In this document: positions 1 to 8,322 of the stretch, in pieces
Layout of the letters: each line of letters begins with the position of its first letter
Numbering within the stretch: the stretch's first letter is position 1
Translations under genes and position numbers: made by a program
The notes under the pieces: generated by a model
The model's database searches: none
What the model was told of the DNA's origin: nothing
The model's input: only the letters and a program-made list of their open reading frames with translations
Origin: Streptomyces sioyaensis
GTDB taxonomy: Bacteria; Actinomycetota; Actinomycetes; Streptomycetales; Streptomycetaceae
DNA: 38,810 nt
Reading direction: 5' to 3'
NCBI RefSeq assembly: GCF_004122735.1
Contig: NZ_SDIF01000064.1
Location: forward strand, 1-38,810

Positions 1-26
1 CCCCCCGACAGCCACGCTCGACGGGC

Positions 27-731
27 TCACTCCCCCCGCTCCGCCGCCTCCCGCCGCATCGCCGCGACGAGCAGATCGAGCGCGCGCTCGACGGCCGAGC
101 CCGCCATGAGCGGGAGATGCTCCCGCACGCGGTGCAGGCTCGGGTACTCGTCAGCGGGCAGGCTGCCGTACTGCGCCTGCCAGGCCTGCTCGTCCGCCGC
201 GCGCTGGGCGGGTGCCAGCCGCAACACACCGGCGTCCAGGGCCGCATGGCCGAGGGCGGTGTCCACGAGCGCGTGGTAGTGGCGGACGGCGGTGGCCTCG
301 TCGAAGCCGGCCTGGAGCAGCAGGCCCACGCCCGTGTCGACCGCGCGCTGCTCATGGGGCCGGCCCGTGACCCGCACCGTGCTGAACACGGCGATCTGCG
401 GATGGCGCAGCGCGGAACGGTAGGCGCGCATGCCCAGCTCGCGCAGGTCGGCGGCCCAGTCGCCGCTGGGTCCGAAGCCGGCCATGGACTCGCCGATGAG
501 CCGGTCGGCCAGCGCCAGCAGCAGGTCCTCGGTGTTGCGGAAGTAGCGGTAGACGGCGGAGGGATCCGCGCCGAGGGCCGCGCCGAGTTTGCGCACGGTG
601 AAGGCCTGCGCGCCCTGGGCGTCGATCAGTTCACAGGCAGCGTCGACGATGAGATCGGCGGACAGGACCACCCCCGAACTGGTCGGCCGGCGCCGCTTGC
701 GCTCGGCCGGAACGCGCTCGCTCTCCGTCAC
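27..731 (-). CDS. TetR family transcriptional regulator
   Basis: This 234-residue protein has an N-terminal TetR helix-turn-helix at about residues 26-72. The core is TVRKLGAALGADPSAVYRYF, and it is followed by a helical C-terminal ligand domain with no recognisable signature. The GTG start at 731 is supported by GGAGG six bases upstream (738-742). The gene is divergent from the permease and amidohydrolase genes, and a 15-bp inverted repeat lies in the shared intergenic region. The usual TetR arrangement would make it their local repressor. The ligand cannot be read from the sequence. The family call is firm; the target genes are inferred from position. Confidence 0.9.
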   Translation of the reverse strand: MTESERVPAERKRRRPTSSGVVLSADLIVDAACELIDAQGAQAFTVRKLGAALGADPSAVYRYFRNTEDLLLALADRLIGESMAGFGPSGDWAADLRELGMRAYRSALRHPQIAVFSTVRVTGRPHEQRAVDTGVGLLLQAGFDEATAVRHYHALVDTALGHAALDAGVLRLAPAQRAADEQAWQAQYGSLPADEYPSLHRVREHLPLMAGSAVERALDLLVAAMRREAAERGE

Positions 732-800
732 GCAGGTCCTCCAAAGTGCTCCGTCGCCCGCCCCCCGGGCCCCGTGCGGGCCAGTTAATCACCAGGTTAC

Positions 801-815
801 GTCAACACCGTTGAC
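801..815. promoter_or_regulatory. Putative TetR operator overlapping a -35 box
   Basis: The sequence GTCAAC-ACC-GTTGAC is a perfect 6+3+6 inverted repeat in the gap between the TetR gene and the permease gene. A consensus -35 hexamer TTGACA (811-816) overlaps its right arm, and a weak -10 (TTTCAT, 834-839) follows after 17 bases on the + strand. A repressor bound here would block the permease promoter. This is read from sequence and position only. The rest of the 732-1018 gap shows nothing else recognisable. Confidence 0.5.
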
Positions 816-1018
816 ACAAGGATGAACGGACGGTTTCATCGGCGGACATACACGGACCGCCGCGGTGCCGTACCCCGCACCGCACCTCTCTTTCCACGAC
901 GCGGCCAGGCCCTGATCCCGGGCCCGGCCCGTGCCGCCCTGCCCCGCCACGCCCCCGCACCTCCCCCCTGGCCCGGCACCACGTCCGGTCCGGGCAGCCC
1001 GTCCAAGGAGTGAGTGCC

Positions 1019-2548
1019 ATGCCTTCCCCTGTGCAGCAGGACCCCGGCCAGCCGAGAATGCGCCGCTCGCTGGGGGTGAAGGACGGCGTGGCCATCGCCG
1101 CGTCGAGCACCGCCGCCACCACCAGCATCGGCATCGGGATGGGCTCGCTGGCCGCGTACGCCGGACGCCAGACGCCCGCCCTGCTGCTGCTCGCCTTCCT
1201 CCCCATCCTCGGCATCGCCCTGTCGTACGCACGGCTCAATCGCACCGAGCCGAACTGCGGCAGCGGCTACACCTGGGTGGGCCGGTCCATCGGCCCCTGG
1301 CCCGGCTTTCTGACCGGGTGGGTGGTGCTGATCGGTAACGTGATCTTCATGGCGTACACGGGGGCGGTGACCGGCTCCGTCGTGCTCCAGTTCCTCAACA
1401 AGCTCGGCCTGCACAGTCTGTGGGGGCTCCGGCTGGATCCGTCCTCGACCGGCATCAGCACCGCCGTCGGCCTGGTCGCGCTGGTCGTCGTCACGGTCAC
1501 CGCCATCACCGGCGTGCAGGCCGCGACCCGGCTGCAGCTGTGGCTGCTGATCTTCGAGTACGCGGTGCTGGTGGTCTTCTGCGGCTATGCCCTGTACATC
1601 GGCGACCAGCCGTTCTCGCTGTCCTGGCTCAACCCCTTCGACATCGGCTCACCGCAGGCGCTGGCCCAGGGGATGGTGATCGCGGTGTTCATCTACTGGG
1701 GCTGGGATGCCGCGTTCAGCGTCAACGAGGAGACCCGCAACGCCTCCGACGCGGCCCGCGGCGGTCTGATCGCGCTGGTGGTGATGCTGGGGCTGTTCCT
1801 GATCGGTGCGCTCGCGTTCCAGCGGGTGATGAGCACGGGCGAACTCATGCACAACGGTCCGCAGGCACTGACCTTCCTCGGCAGCTCCCTGGCACCGGAA
1901 CCCTGGGCCTCGCTGCCCCTGGCGGCCCTGATGTGCTCCGCCTTCGCCTCGCTCCAGTCGAGCGTGATCCCCACCGCCCGGGGCGCGTTGGCGATGGCCC
2001 GCGACCGGACGCTGGGCCCGGTGTGGCAGCGCGTGCATCCGCGCTACGGCTCGCCCGCCGTGGGCACCCTCGTGATCATGGCGCTCGCGGCGCTGCTGGC
2101 CGTGCTTGCGGTCGGCATCCCCAAGCTCAACGACATGATCCTCACTGCGGTCAACTCCATCGGCCTGACGGTTGCCCTCTACTACGGGCTGACCGCGCTC
2201 GCCTGCGCGGTGCGCTTCCGCAGCAGCCTGCGTGACGGAGTGGTGCGCGCGCTGCGGGACGTGGTCGTCCCGGCGGCGAGCGCGCTGACCCTCTTCGGGC
2301 TCGGTGGTTACCTCGTCTGGGACTACGCGACCATGAGCGACCACTTCGAGGCCAGTCCGGACAACGGCTGGTTCATGCTGCTGCTCCCCGCGCTGTTCAT
2401 CCTGCTGGGCCTGGCCACCGCCGCCTGGGCCAAGTGGGTGCGCCGCGCCCCGTACTTCCGCACCGGGCAGGGGACGGACGCCGACGCGCTCACCCTGCCG
2501 ATGGACGGGGACGCCGGCGGCCCGCTGCCGCGCCCCGTGGAGAGCTGA
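1019..2548 (+). CDS. APC family amino acid/polyamine-type permease
   Basis: This 509-residue, strongly hydrophobic protein has about twelve membrane segments, in keeping with the amino acid-polyamine-organocation superfamily. The N-terminal GIGMGSLAAYAG region and the EPNCGSGYTWVGRSIGPWPG motif between segments 2 and 3 are typical of family members that import amino acids or amines. I place the start at ATG 1019, because AAGGAG (1005-1010) sits eight bases upstream. An in-frame GTG at 1010 would overlap the ribosome site. A gene for a YtcJ-type amidohydrolase follows on the same strand after 98 bp, which suggests uptake followed by hydrolysis of the same compound. The substrate is unknown. 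Confidence 0.88.
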   Translation: MPSPVQQDPGQPRMRRSLGVKDGVAIAASSTAATTSIGIGMGSLAAYAGRQTPALLLLAFLPILGIALSYARLNRTEPNCGSGYTWVGRSIGPWPGFLTGWVVLIGNVIFMAYTGAVTGSVVLQFLNKLGLHSLWGLRLDPSSTGISTAVGLVALVVVTVTAITGVQAATRLQLWLLIFEYAVLVVFCGYALYIGDQPFSLSWLNPFDIGSPQALAQGMVIAVFIYWGWDAAFSVNEETRNASDAARGGLIALVVMLGLFLIGALAFQRVMSTGELMHNGPQALTFLGSSLAPEPWASLPLAALMCSAFASLQSSVIPTARGALAMARDRTLGPVWQRVHPRYGSPAVGTLVIMALAALLAVLAVGIPKLNDMILTAVNSIGLTVALYYGLTALACAVRFRSSLRDGVVRALRDVVVPAASALTLFGLGGYLVWDYATMSDHFEASPDNGWFMLLLPALFILLGLATAAWAKWVRRAPYFRTGQGTDADALTLPMDGDAGGPLPRPVES

Positions 2549-2567
2549 CCGCCGCGCCCCGTGGAGA
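2528..2567. repeat. Tandem 16-bp direct repeat at the permease stop codon
   Basis: The 16-bp sequence CCGCGCCCCGTGGAGA occurs at 2528-2543 and again at 2552-2567 (period 24). The first copy is in the last codons of the permease gene and the second is just after its stop. This looks like a local duplication. No function is evident. Confidence 0.75.
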
Positions 2568-2646
2568 CCACACCGCCAGCACGGCCCCCGCCCGTACCTC
2601 TGCGACGAACGCACCACACACCCCACACCACTGGAGCAGCAACCTC

Positions 2647-4362
2647 ATGGATCTCAGCACCACCGTGCACCCCGAGCCCGGGCCGGACACCGCCTCCGCC
2701 GGCTCCCGCAGTGACCACCGCGCCGACCTCGTCTTCCTCTCCGGCCCCGTGCACACCGTCGACTCCGCGCGGACCCGGGCGAGCGCGGTGGCGGTCCGCG
2801 GGGACCGGATCATCGCCGTCGGGCACGACGCGGCGGTGCGCGAACTGATCGGGCCCGGTACGGAGGTCGTCGATCTGGGCGGCAAGCTGCTGATCCCCGG
2901 CTTCCAGGACGCCCATGTCCATCCGGTCGGCGGCGGGCTGGAGTTGGCGCTGTGCGATCTGAGCGCGGCGGAGACCGCCGCGGCGTACCGCGAGCTGATC
3001 AGCGCGTATGCGGCGGCGCATCCACAGGCTCCGTGGGTGACGGGCGGCGGCTGGTCCCTGGAGGCATTCCCCGGCGGGATGCCGACCCGGGAGTTTCTGG
3101 ACGAGCTCGTCCCCGACCGCCCGGTGTTCCTCGTCAACCGTGATCACCACGGCGCCTGGGCCAACAGCTGCGCACTGGAGCGAGCCGGGATCACAGCCGG
3201 GACGCCGGACCCGGCCGACGGGCGCATCGAGCGGGACGCCGACGGCCGCCCGACCGGCATGCTGCAGGAGGGGGCCATGCGGCTGGTGGGTGACCTGGTG
3301 CCGGAACCCACCCTCGCCGAGCAGACCGCCGGCCTGCTCAGGGCGCAGCGTCTGCTGCACGGGTACGGGGTGACCGCCTGGCAGGACGCGATGCTGGGCC
3401 GCGCTCCGGGATCGTCCGACGTCACTCCCGCCTACGTGGCCGCGCGCAGCGAGGGGAAGCTCACCGCGCGGGTGCGGGGGGCGCTGTGGTGGGAGCGGGA
3501 CCGCGGAGTGGAGCAGATCCCCGAACTACTGGCCCGGCGGGCGGAGTTGACGGGCGGACGGCTGCAGGCGACCAGCGTCAAGATCATGCAGGACGGGATC
3601 GCCGAGAACCACACGGCCGCCATGCTCAGCCCCTACCTCACCGCCTGCGGCTGCGCCTCCGGCAACAGCGGCATCTCGTTCATCGACCCCGATGAGCTGC
3701 GCACCTATGTCACCCGGCTGGACGCGGAAGGCTTCCAGGTGCACTTCCACGCCCTGGGCGACCGGGCGGTACGCGAGGCGCTGGACGCGGTCGAGGCGGC
3801 CCGGCGGACGAACGGCCGGACCGACACCCGGCCGCACCTCGCGCATCTCCAGGTGGTCCACCCCGAGGACGTACCGCGCTTCCGCCGGCTCGGCGCGACC
3901 GCGAACATCCAGGCGCTCTGGGCGGCCCACGAACCGCAGATGGACGAGCTGACGATCCCCTTCCTGGGCGCCCAACGGGCCGCCTGGCAGTACCCGTTCG
4001 GCGATCTGCTGCGCTCGGGCGCCACCCTCGCGGCAGGCAGCGACTGGCCGGTCAGCTCCCCCGACCCGATCGCCGCCCTGCATGTCGCGGTCAACCGCCG
4101 GACCCCGGACGCCCCGGACTCGGCACCGGCCTTCCTGCCCGACCAGCGCATCGACCTGGGTGCGGCGCTCGCCGCGTACACGGCCGGCAGCGCCTACGCC
4201 AACCACCTCGACGACACCGGCACCATCCGGCCCGGCATGCTGGCCGACCTGGCCGTCCTCGACCGCGACCCGTTCGACGGCCCCGAGGACGAGATCGCCG
4301 CGACCCGTGTGCTGGAGACCTTCGTCGGGGGCCGCCGGGTGTACGCGGCCGACGACGCCTGA
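2647..4362 (+). CDS. YtcJ-like amidohydrolase (metal-dependent hydrolase)
   Basis: This 571-residue enzyme belongs to the amidohydrolase superfamily (Amidohydro_3, YtcJ-like). An N-terminal beta-sandwich segment (FLSGPVHTVDS, about 30-40) leads into the TIM barrel with the metal motif DAHVHP (H90, H92). HFHALGD and the late metal/catalytic motif GSDWPVSSPDP follow, and a C-terminal urease-alpha-like strand region (GTIRPGMLADLAVLD) closes the barrel cap. ATG 2647 is preceded by GGAG at 2633-2636. Family members hydrolyse exocyclic amides or imines, but substrates are rarely predictable. It is probably co-transcribed with the permease. A second, divergent homologue lies at 37146-38810. Confidence 0.88.
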   Translation: MDLSTTVHPEPGPDTASAGSRSDHRADLVFLSGPVHTVDSARTRASAVAVRGDRIIAVGHDAAVRELIGPGTEVVDLGGKLLIPGFQDAHVHPVGGGLELALCDLSAAETAAAYRELISAYAAAHPQAPWVTGGGWSLEAFPGGMPTREFLDELVPDRPVFLVNRDHHGAWANSCALERAGITAGTPDPADGRIERDADGRPTGMLQEGAMRLVGDLVPEPTLAEQTAGLLRAQRLLHGYGVTAWQDAMLGRAPGSSDVTPAYVAARSEGKLTARVRGALWWERDRGVEQIPELLARRAELTGGRLQATSVKIMQDGIAENHTAAMLSPYLTACGCASGNSGISFIDPDELRTYVTRLDAEGFQVHFHALGDRAVREALDAVEAARRTNGRTDTRPHLAHLQVVHPEDVPRFRRLGATANIQALWAAHEPQMDELTIPFLGAQRAAWQYPFGDLLRSGATLAAGSDWPVSSPDPIAALHVAVNRRTPDAPDSAPAFLPDQRIDLGAALAAYTAGSAYANHLDDTGTIRPGMLADLAVLDRDPFDGPEDEIAATRVLETFVGGRRVYAADDA

Positions 4363-4370
4363 GGCAAACG

Positions 4371-4401
4371 GCACGGCCGGGGCCCCACGCCCCGGCCGTG
4401 C
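4371..4401 (+). terminator. Hairpin terminator after the amidohydrolase gene
   Basis: A perfect 13-bp stem (GCACGGCCGGGGC pairing with GCCCCGGCCGTGC) closes a five-base loop, nine bases after the amidohydrolase stop. No U-run follows, which is normal for Streptomyces terminators. Confidence 0.7.
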
Positions 4402-4511
4402 GCCGCGAACCGCCACCCGCGCCGTGCGCGGTGTCCCTGCGGGATGCCCGGCGGACCGACCCCGCGATCCCGCCGGGGCCGGTCCGCGCCGTGCGCCGCG
4501 CCCCTACTCGC

Positions 4512-4922
4512 TCACTCGATGACGAGCTCGACGTCGATGTTGCCGCGGGTGGCCTTGGAGTACGGGCAGAACTCGTGCGTCGCCTCGACCAGCTTCCGCC
4601 CGGTCTCGCCCGCGAGGGCCTCCGGCAGCTCCACCCGCATGACGACGCCGAGGCCGAAGCCGGTGCCGTCCTTGCCGATCGAGACCTCGGCGGTGACCGA
4701 GACGTCCTTGGTGTCGATCTTCATCTGGCGACCGACATTGCTCATCGCGCTGGCGAAGCAGGCCGCATAGCCGGCGGCGAAGAGCTGCTCCGGGTTCGTG
4801 CCCGCGCCGTTGCCGCCGAGCTCGGGGGGCATGGCCAGGTCGAGGTCGATCCGGCCGTCGGAGCTGACGGCCCGTCCCTCACGGCCGTTGGCGGTGGCGA
4901 CAGCGGTGTACAGCGCGTCCAT
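4512..4922 (-). CDS. ohr: Ohr family organic hydroperoxide resistance protein
   Basis: This 136-residue OsmC/Ohr-fold peroxidase reduces organic hydroperoxides with a pair of active-site cysteines. Both are present: C55 in AAGYAACFASAM and C119 in HEFCPYSKATRGN, the arrangement of Ohr proper rather than of OsmC. The start is ATG 4922. An upstream in-frame extension to 4988 runs into the operator and is not credible. The gene diverges from a MarR-type regulator of the OhrR class. In characterised Streptomyces and other bacteria such a pair responds to organic peroxides. Confidence 0.95.
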   Translation of the reverse strand: MDALYTAVATANGREGRAVSSDGRIDLDLAMPPELGGNGAGTNPEQLFAAGYAACFASAMSNVGRQMKIDTKDVSVTAEVSIGKDGTGFGLGVVMRVELPEALAGETGRKLVEATHEFCPYSKATRGNIDVELVIE

Positions 4923-4991
4923 CACGGTTCCCTTCGTGGCGCGGCGGCCGTTTCCCGGCCGCCCGATGGGCACTACAGTCGCACACATCTA

Positions 4992-5020
4992 AATTGCGCG
5001 CAACTAAGTTGCGCACAATT
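4992..5020. promoter_or_regulatory. OhrR operator palindrome between ohr and ohrR
   Basis: A 29-bp inverted repeat centred on 5006 has left arm AATTGCGCGCAACT (4992-5005) and right arm AGTTGCGCACAATT (5007-5020), with a single mismatched pair. It is far more AT-rich than its surroundings and sits midway between the two divergent genes. OhrR-type MarR proteins bind sites of this TTGCGC/GCGCAA kind, so it probably controls both ohr and ohrR. The arms may also hold the -10 elements. Confidence 0.85.
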
Positions 5021-5050
5021 AAATAACCCAAGGCGAGCTAACCTGGTCCC

Positions 5051-5512
5051 ATGACCCCTACGACCAGGCCTCCGGTGCCCGACGCCGAACTGCTCCGCCT
5101 CGACCACCAGGTCTGCTTCTCGCTGCACGCCGCCTCGCGCGCCTTCGGCGGCGTCTACCGGGACGCCCTCAAGGACCTGGGCCTGACCTACCCCCAGTAC
5201 CTGGTCATGCTGGTCCTGTGGGAACACGGCCCCCGGCCGGTCAAGGCCATCGGCGAACAGCTCCGGCTGGATTCCGGCACCCTCTCCCCGCTGCTGAAGC
5301 GACTGGAGTCGGCCGGCCTGGTACGGCGCGAACGGAGCACCCAGGACGAGCGCTCGGTCACCATCCACCTCACGCCCGCCGGCGACGAGCTGCGCACCCA
5401 GGCCCTGCCGGTCCCGCGCAGAATGCTGGCCGCCACCGGCCTCACCATCGAGGAACTGCGCACGCTCCAGGGCCTGTTGGCGCGGGTGACCAGCTCCCTC
5501 GACGAGGCCTGA
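5051..5512 (+). CDS. ohrR: OhrR, MarR family peroxide-sensing repressor
   Basis: This 153-residue winged-helix regulator has the reactive cysteine that defines OhrR (C22, in DHQVCFSLHAASRAF) near the N terminus. The LTYPQYLVMLVLWE helix and the winged-helix core LDSGTLSPLLKRLESAGLVRRERS follow. Known OhrR proteins lose DNA affinity when this cysteine is oxidised by organic hydroperoxides. Divergent placement to ohr and the palindrome between them fit autoregulation plus control of ohr. ATG 5051 is the only sensible start. There is no obvious Shine-Dalgarno, so a very short leader is possible. Confidence 0.94.
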   Translation: MTPTTRPPVPDAELLRLDHQVCFSLHAASRAFGGVYRDALKDLGLTYPQYLVMLVLWEHGPRPVKAIGEQLRLDSGTLSPLLKRLESAGLVRRERSTQDERSVTIHLTPAGDELRTQALPVPRRMLAATGLTIEELRTLQGLLARVTSSLDEA

Positions 5513-5690
5513 GCCCACCGCTCCCCCGAGTCCGCCGGCATCCGGCCCGTACCTCTCGACGGTCCGCGGCGTTACGTACGTAGGTGCTTTCCGCGGCATC
5601 CGCAAGGCGAGGGACGGACGCCTTGCCCACCCTGGTGCGCTCATCACCCCATTGAGCTACCAAGGTTGGGGTGTCATCAGGACAAAGGCG

Positions 5691-5696
5691 TATAAA
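5691..5696 (+). promoter_or_regulatory. Candidate -10 element for the ACP-ketosynthase unit
   Basis: TATAAA stands out in the 269-bp gap between ohrR and the ACP gene, about 86 bp before the ACP start. A weak TTGGGG (5666-5671) lies 19 bases upstream. A near repeat TCATCAC/TCATCAG at 5641 and 5674 (33 bp apart) could be an activator site, but this is speculative. Confidence 0.35.
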
Positions 5697-5781
5697 GGGT
5701 GGTCAAACCAGCCGGAGCCGCCGGTGAAATCCCGCCCACGACGCGGTTGGCAGCATCGCCTACGACAAGGAGGAGCGCCAG

Positions 5782-6015
5782 GTGAACGCGGCAGAAGTTG
5801 TCACCACCATGCTGGTCCAACGGTTCGGGGTCTCCTCGGGCGACATCACCGACGGGACTCCGCTGCGCAGCCTGCGGCTGGACTCCCTGGCACTGGAAGA
5901 GCTCCGCGTCCTCATCGAGGAGCGGCTGGACATCGACCTCGATGAGGTATCGCTGACCCCGCGGAACACCGTGGGCCAGCTGGTGGCGGCCGTCGACGGC
6001 AAAGTTCCGGCATGA
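5782..6015 (+). CDS. Acyl carrier protein
   Basis: This is a 77-residue stand-alone carrier protein. The phosphopantetheine attachment motif LRLDSLALEEL places the modified serine at S35, followed by an acidic helix (IEERLDIDLDE), as in type II fatty acid and polyketide ACPs. GTG 5782 is preceded by AAGGAGG (5767-5773), a strong ribosome site. The gene overlaps the ketosynthase gene by four bases (ATGA), so the two are translationally coupled. It is not in a fab operon context (no fabD, fabH or fabG nearby), so it is probably a dedicated carrier for a specialised acyl product. Confidence 0.9.
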   Translation: MNAAEVVTTMLVQRFGVSSGDITDGTPLRSLRLDSLALEELRVLIEERLDIDLDEVSLTPRNTVGQLVAAVDGKVPA

Positions 6016-7250
6016 CGGGCCGCCAGGAGCCGTTCTCCGCGGCCGTCACAGGACTGGGACTGGTCACCGCGGCGGGCGTCGGCGCGAAGGCCACGTGGCA
6101 CTCCGTCACCCAGGACACGGTGCCCACCGGAGTGGCGCGCCACGAGGAACTCGCCGATCTGCCCTGTGACTTCATGTACACCGTGGCGGATCTGGACACC
6201 CTCGGGCTGCTCGGCGTGGCCACCCAGCGGCTGATGGACCGCTTCTCGCAGCTGGCGGTCATCGCCGCCCGGGAGGCCGTCTCCGATGCCGGACTCGACA
6301 CGGAATCCTGGGACAGCAGCCGCGTCGCGGTGGTCATCGGCTCCGCGCACGGCGGGCTGCCGTTCTACGACCAGCAGCATGTGGCGATGGCCGGGCGCGG
6401 CGCCCGGCGGGTCTCGCCCAAGCTCGCCCCGCTGACCGTCGTCAACAGCGCCGCCAGCAGTGTCTGCACGGATCTCGGCGCCCACGGCCCCAGCCTGGGC
6501 GTGGCCACGGCCTGCTCCTCCGGCACCGTCGCGCTGGGCACCGCGCACCAGCTGCTGCGCGCCGGGGTCTGCGACATCGCCATCGCCGGCGGGGCGGAGT
6601 CGGTGCTGTCCCGGCTGCTGATCGCCAGCGCCTGCCAGATGAAGGCGGTCTCCACCCGCCGCGACGACCCGGCCGCGGCCTGCCGCCCCTTCGACGCGGA
6701 CCGGGACGGCTTCGTGGTCGGCGAGGGCGCCGGGCTCCTGGTGCTGGAGCGCCCCGAGCACGCCCGGGCACGCCGGGCGCCCGTCCGCGCACACATCCGC
6801 GGATACGGCGCGTCCAGCGACGCCTACGCCGCGGTGGCCCCGGACCCGGAGGGCAACGGCATCGAGCGGGCGCTGCGTACCGCGCTGGCGGACGCCGGGG
6901 TGCAGCCGGGCGACGTCGGGCACGTCAACGCGCACGGGACCTCGACGGTGGTCAATGACCGGATCGAGGCCGTCATGCTGCACCGGGTGCTCGGCGATCA
7001 TCCCCTGGTCACCTCGACGAAGGCGATGACCGGGCACGCCCTGGGCGCCGCCGGCGGCATCGAGACCGCGCTCACCGTGCTCGCCCTGGAGCAGCAGCTG
7101 GTGCCGCCGACCGCCAACCTCGACGTACCGGATCCGCGGATCCCGATCGACATCGTGCGCAAGGAGGCCCGGCAGGCGGCCTTCGACTGTGCGGTCAAGA
7201 CATCGCTCGGCTTCGGCGGCCACAATGCCGCGCTGGTACTGACCCGCTAG
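6012..7250 (+). CDS. Beta-ketoacyl-ACP synthase (KAS II/FabF-like)
   Basis: This 412-residue condensing enzyme has an intact active site: nucleophile C168 in GVATACSSG, H308 in NAHGTST, K337 in TSTKAMTGHALG and H342 of the same segment. The glycine-rich C-terminal motif SLGFGGHNAALVL is also typical. It should carry out decarboxylative condensation on the neighbouring carrier protein, not act as a chain-length factor. Its start overlaps the ACP stop. The partner hydrolase gene follows after 114 bp. No ketoreductase or dehydratase is nearby, so any reduction would have to come from primary fatty acid synthesis. It could also be a resistance copy or part of a silent cluster. Confidence 0.92.
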   Translation: MTGRQEPFSAAVTGLGLVTAAGVGAKATWHSVTQDTVPTGVARHEELADLPCDFMYTVADLDTLGLLGVATQRLMDRFSQLAVIAAREAVSDAGLDTESWDSSRVAVVIGSAHGGLPFYDQQHVAMAGRGARRVSPKLAPLTVVNSAASSVCTDLGAHGPSLGVATACSSGTVALGTAHQLLRAGVCDIAIAGGAESVLSRLLIASACQMKAVSTRRDDPAAACRPFDADRDGFVVGEGAGLLVLERPEHARARRAPVRAHIRGYGASSDAYAAVAPDPEGNGIERALRTALADAGVQPGDVGHVNAHGTSTVVNDRIEAVMLHRVLGDHPLVTSTKAMTGHALGAAGGIETALTVLALEQQLVPPTANLDVPDPRIPIDIVRKEARQAAFDCAVKTSLGFGGHNAALVLTR

Positions 7251-7364
7251 GGCCGGTCTTTCGGATCCGCCCGGATCAGGCCACGGCCCCGGGGGGATCC
7301 GAGCGACCCGCCCTGGACCGCCCATCGGCGCGCATTCCCGCCGGTCCCCGAGAAGGAATCTGCC

Positions 7365-8264
7365 ATGTCCGAGGAAATGATCCGCACCCTGTCGGTGTGC
7401 GGGCTGTCCTATTCCTACCGGCGGCTGCGGCAGCCGGCGCGGACCACCGAGCCCGTGCTGGTGCTGGGCGGCGCGCTGCAGGGGATGTTCGGCTGGGCGC
7501 AGATGGAAGATCACGTGGGGCCGGTGGCGGATGTGGTGACCGCCGATCTGCCGGGCATGGGGAACGCCGATCCGCTCCCGGCGGGGCCGAGCATCGATGT
7601 CGCGTGCGCGGCGATCGAGCGGATCATCGACGACCTGGACGTTCCGCGGGTCAATCTCTTCGGCTTCTCCTACGGCGCGGGCCTGGCGTACGGGTGCGCC
7701 CGGCGCTTCCCCGGGCGGATCGCACGGCTCGCCCTCGGCGGGGTTCCGGCCCACATCAGCGAGGCGCAGGTGGAGCTGTGGCGGCGGGCTTCCGACCACC
7801 TCTTGGACGGCGACATCGAGTCCTTCGCCACCCTCGTCACCGAGGGGCTGATGTGTCTCGACACCGGTCGGCACGTCGTCCACCGTGAGCTGGCGTACCG
7901 CTACGTCAGGCGCTCGATGCTGCACGCGGCCCGGAACTCCCGGCACACCGTCGAAGCGCTCAACCGCGGGCTCCTGGACCGCCCGGACTTCTCCGGCGGA
8001 CTGGCCGGCATCCCCACCCTCGTCTTCAGCGGCGAGCACGACACGGTGACCTCGCCGGCCCGACAGCGTGCCTTCGCGGCCACCATCCCGGGCAGCCGCT
8101 TTCTGACGATTCCCGACGCCGATCACTGGGTGGTGCTCGAACGCCCGCAGGAGGTCGGGGACTTGGCCGCCCGGTTCTTCACCGATGGGCCGCTGAGCTC
8201 GGCGCCCTGCCTCGCGCCGGTGGTGCGCAGGGAGCCGTCCGCGGCCGATCCGGCGTGTGCGTGA
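7365..8264 (+). CDS. Alpha/beta hydrolase, RhlA-like candidate acyltransferase
   Basis: This 299-residue alpha/beta-hydrolase has a visible triad: S102 in GFSYGAG, D226 in SGEHDTV and H254 in DADHWVV. The start ATG 7365 follows GAAGGAA. The length, the N-terminal SVCGLSYSYRRL, the DLPGMG segment and the cap-domain pattern RASDHLLDGDIESFATLVTEG all recall Pseudomonas RhlA. RhlA joins two 3-hydroxyacyl-ACPs into a 3-(hydroxyalkanoyloxy)alkanoate; its triad, from memory, is near residues 102, 223 and 251. Location beside an ACP and a ketosynthase fits an ACP-using acyltransferase or thioesterase. The hydrolase fold is certain; RhlA-like function is my inference. The last 25 residues are a Pro/Ala-rich tail. 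Confidence 0.85.
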   Translation: MSEEMIRTLSVCGLSYSYRRLRQPARTTEPVLVLGGALQGMFGWAQMEDHVGPVADVVTADLPGMGNADPLPAGPSIDVACAAIERIIDDLDVPRVNLFGFSYGAGLAYGCARRFPGRIARLALGGVPAHISEAQVELWRRASDHLLDGDIESFATLVTEGLMCLDTGRHVVHRELAYRYVRRSMLHAARNSRHTVEALNRGLLDRPDFSGGLAGIPTLVFSGEHDTVTSPARQRAFAATIPGSRFLTIPDADHWVVLERPQEVGDLAARFFTDGPLSSAPCLAPVVRREPSAADPACA

Positions 8265-8289
8265 GCCACGGAGACGGGTACATTCCCTT

Positions 8290-8305
8290 GCGGCTATATA
8301 ACCGC
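8290..8305 (+). promoter_or_regulatory. Palindromic -10 region upstream of arsR-type gene
   Basis: GCGG-C-TATATA-A-CCGC is a 16-bp inverted repeat with one mismatched pair. It contains TATATA/TATAAC, a likely -10, and lies 17 bp before the ArsR-type start codon. Overlap of palindrome and -10 suggests an autoregulatory operator and a very short leader. Confidence 0.5.
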
Positions 8306-8322
8306 TGAGGCATGCTGGGGTC

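Noticed and set aside
5630..5680. tRNA-like string on the minus strand (GGTAGCTCAATGGGGTGATGAG)
   Set aside because: It resembles a D-arm only. No anticodon stem, TpsiC arm (GGTTCGA) or acceptor pairing can be found.
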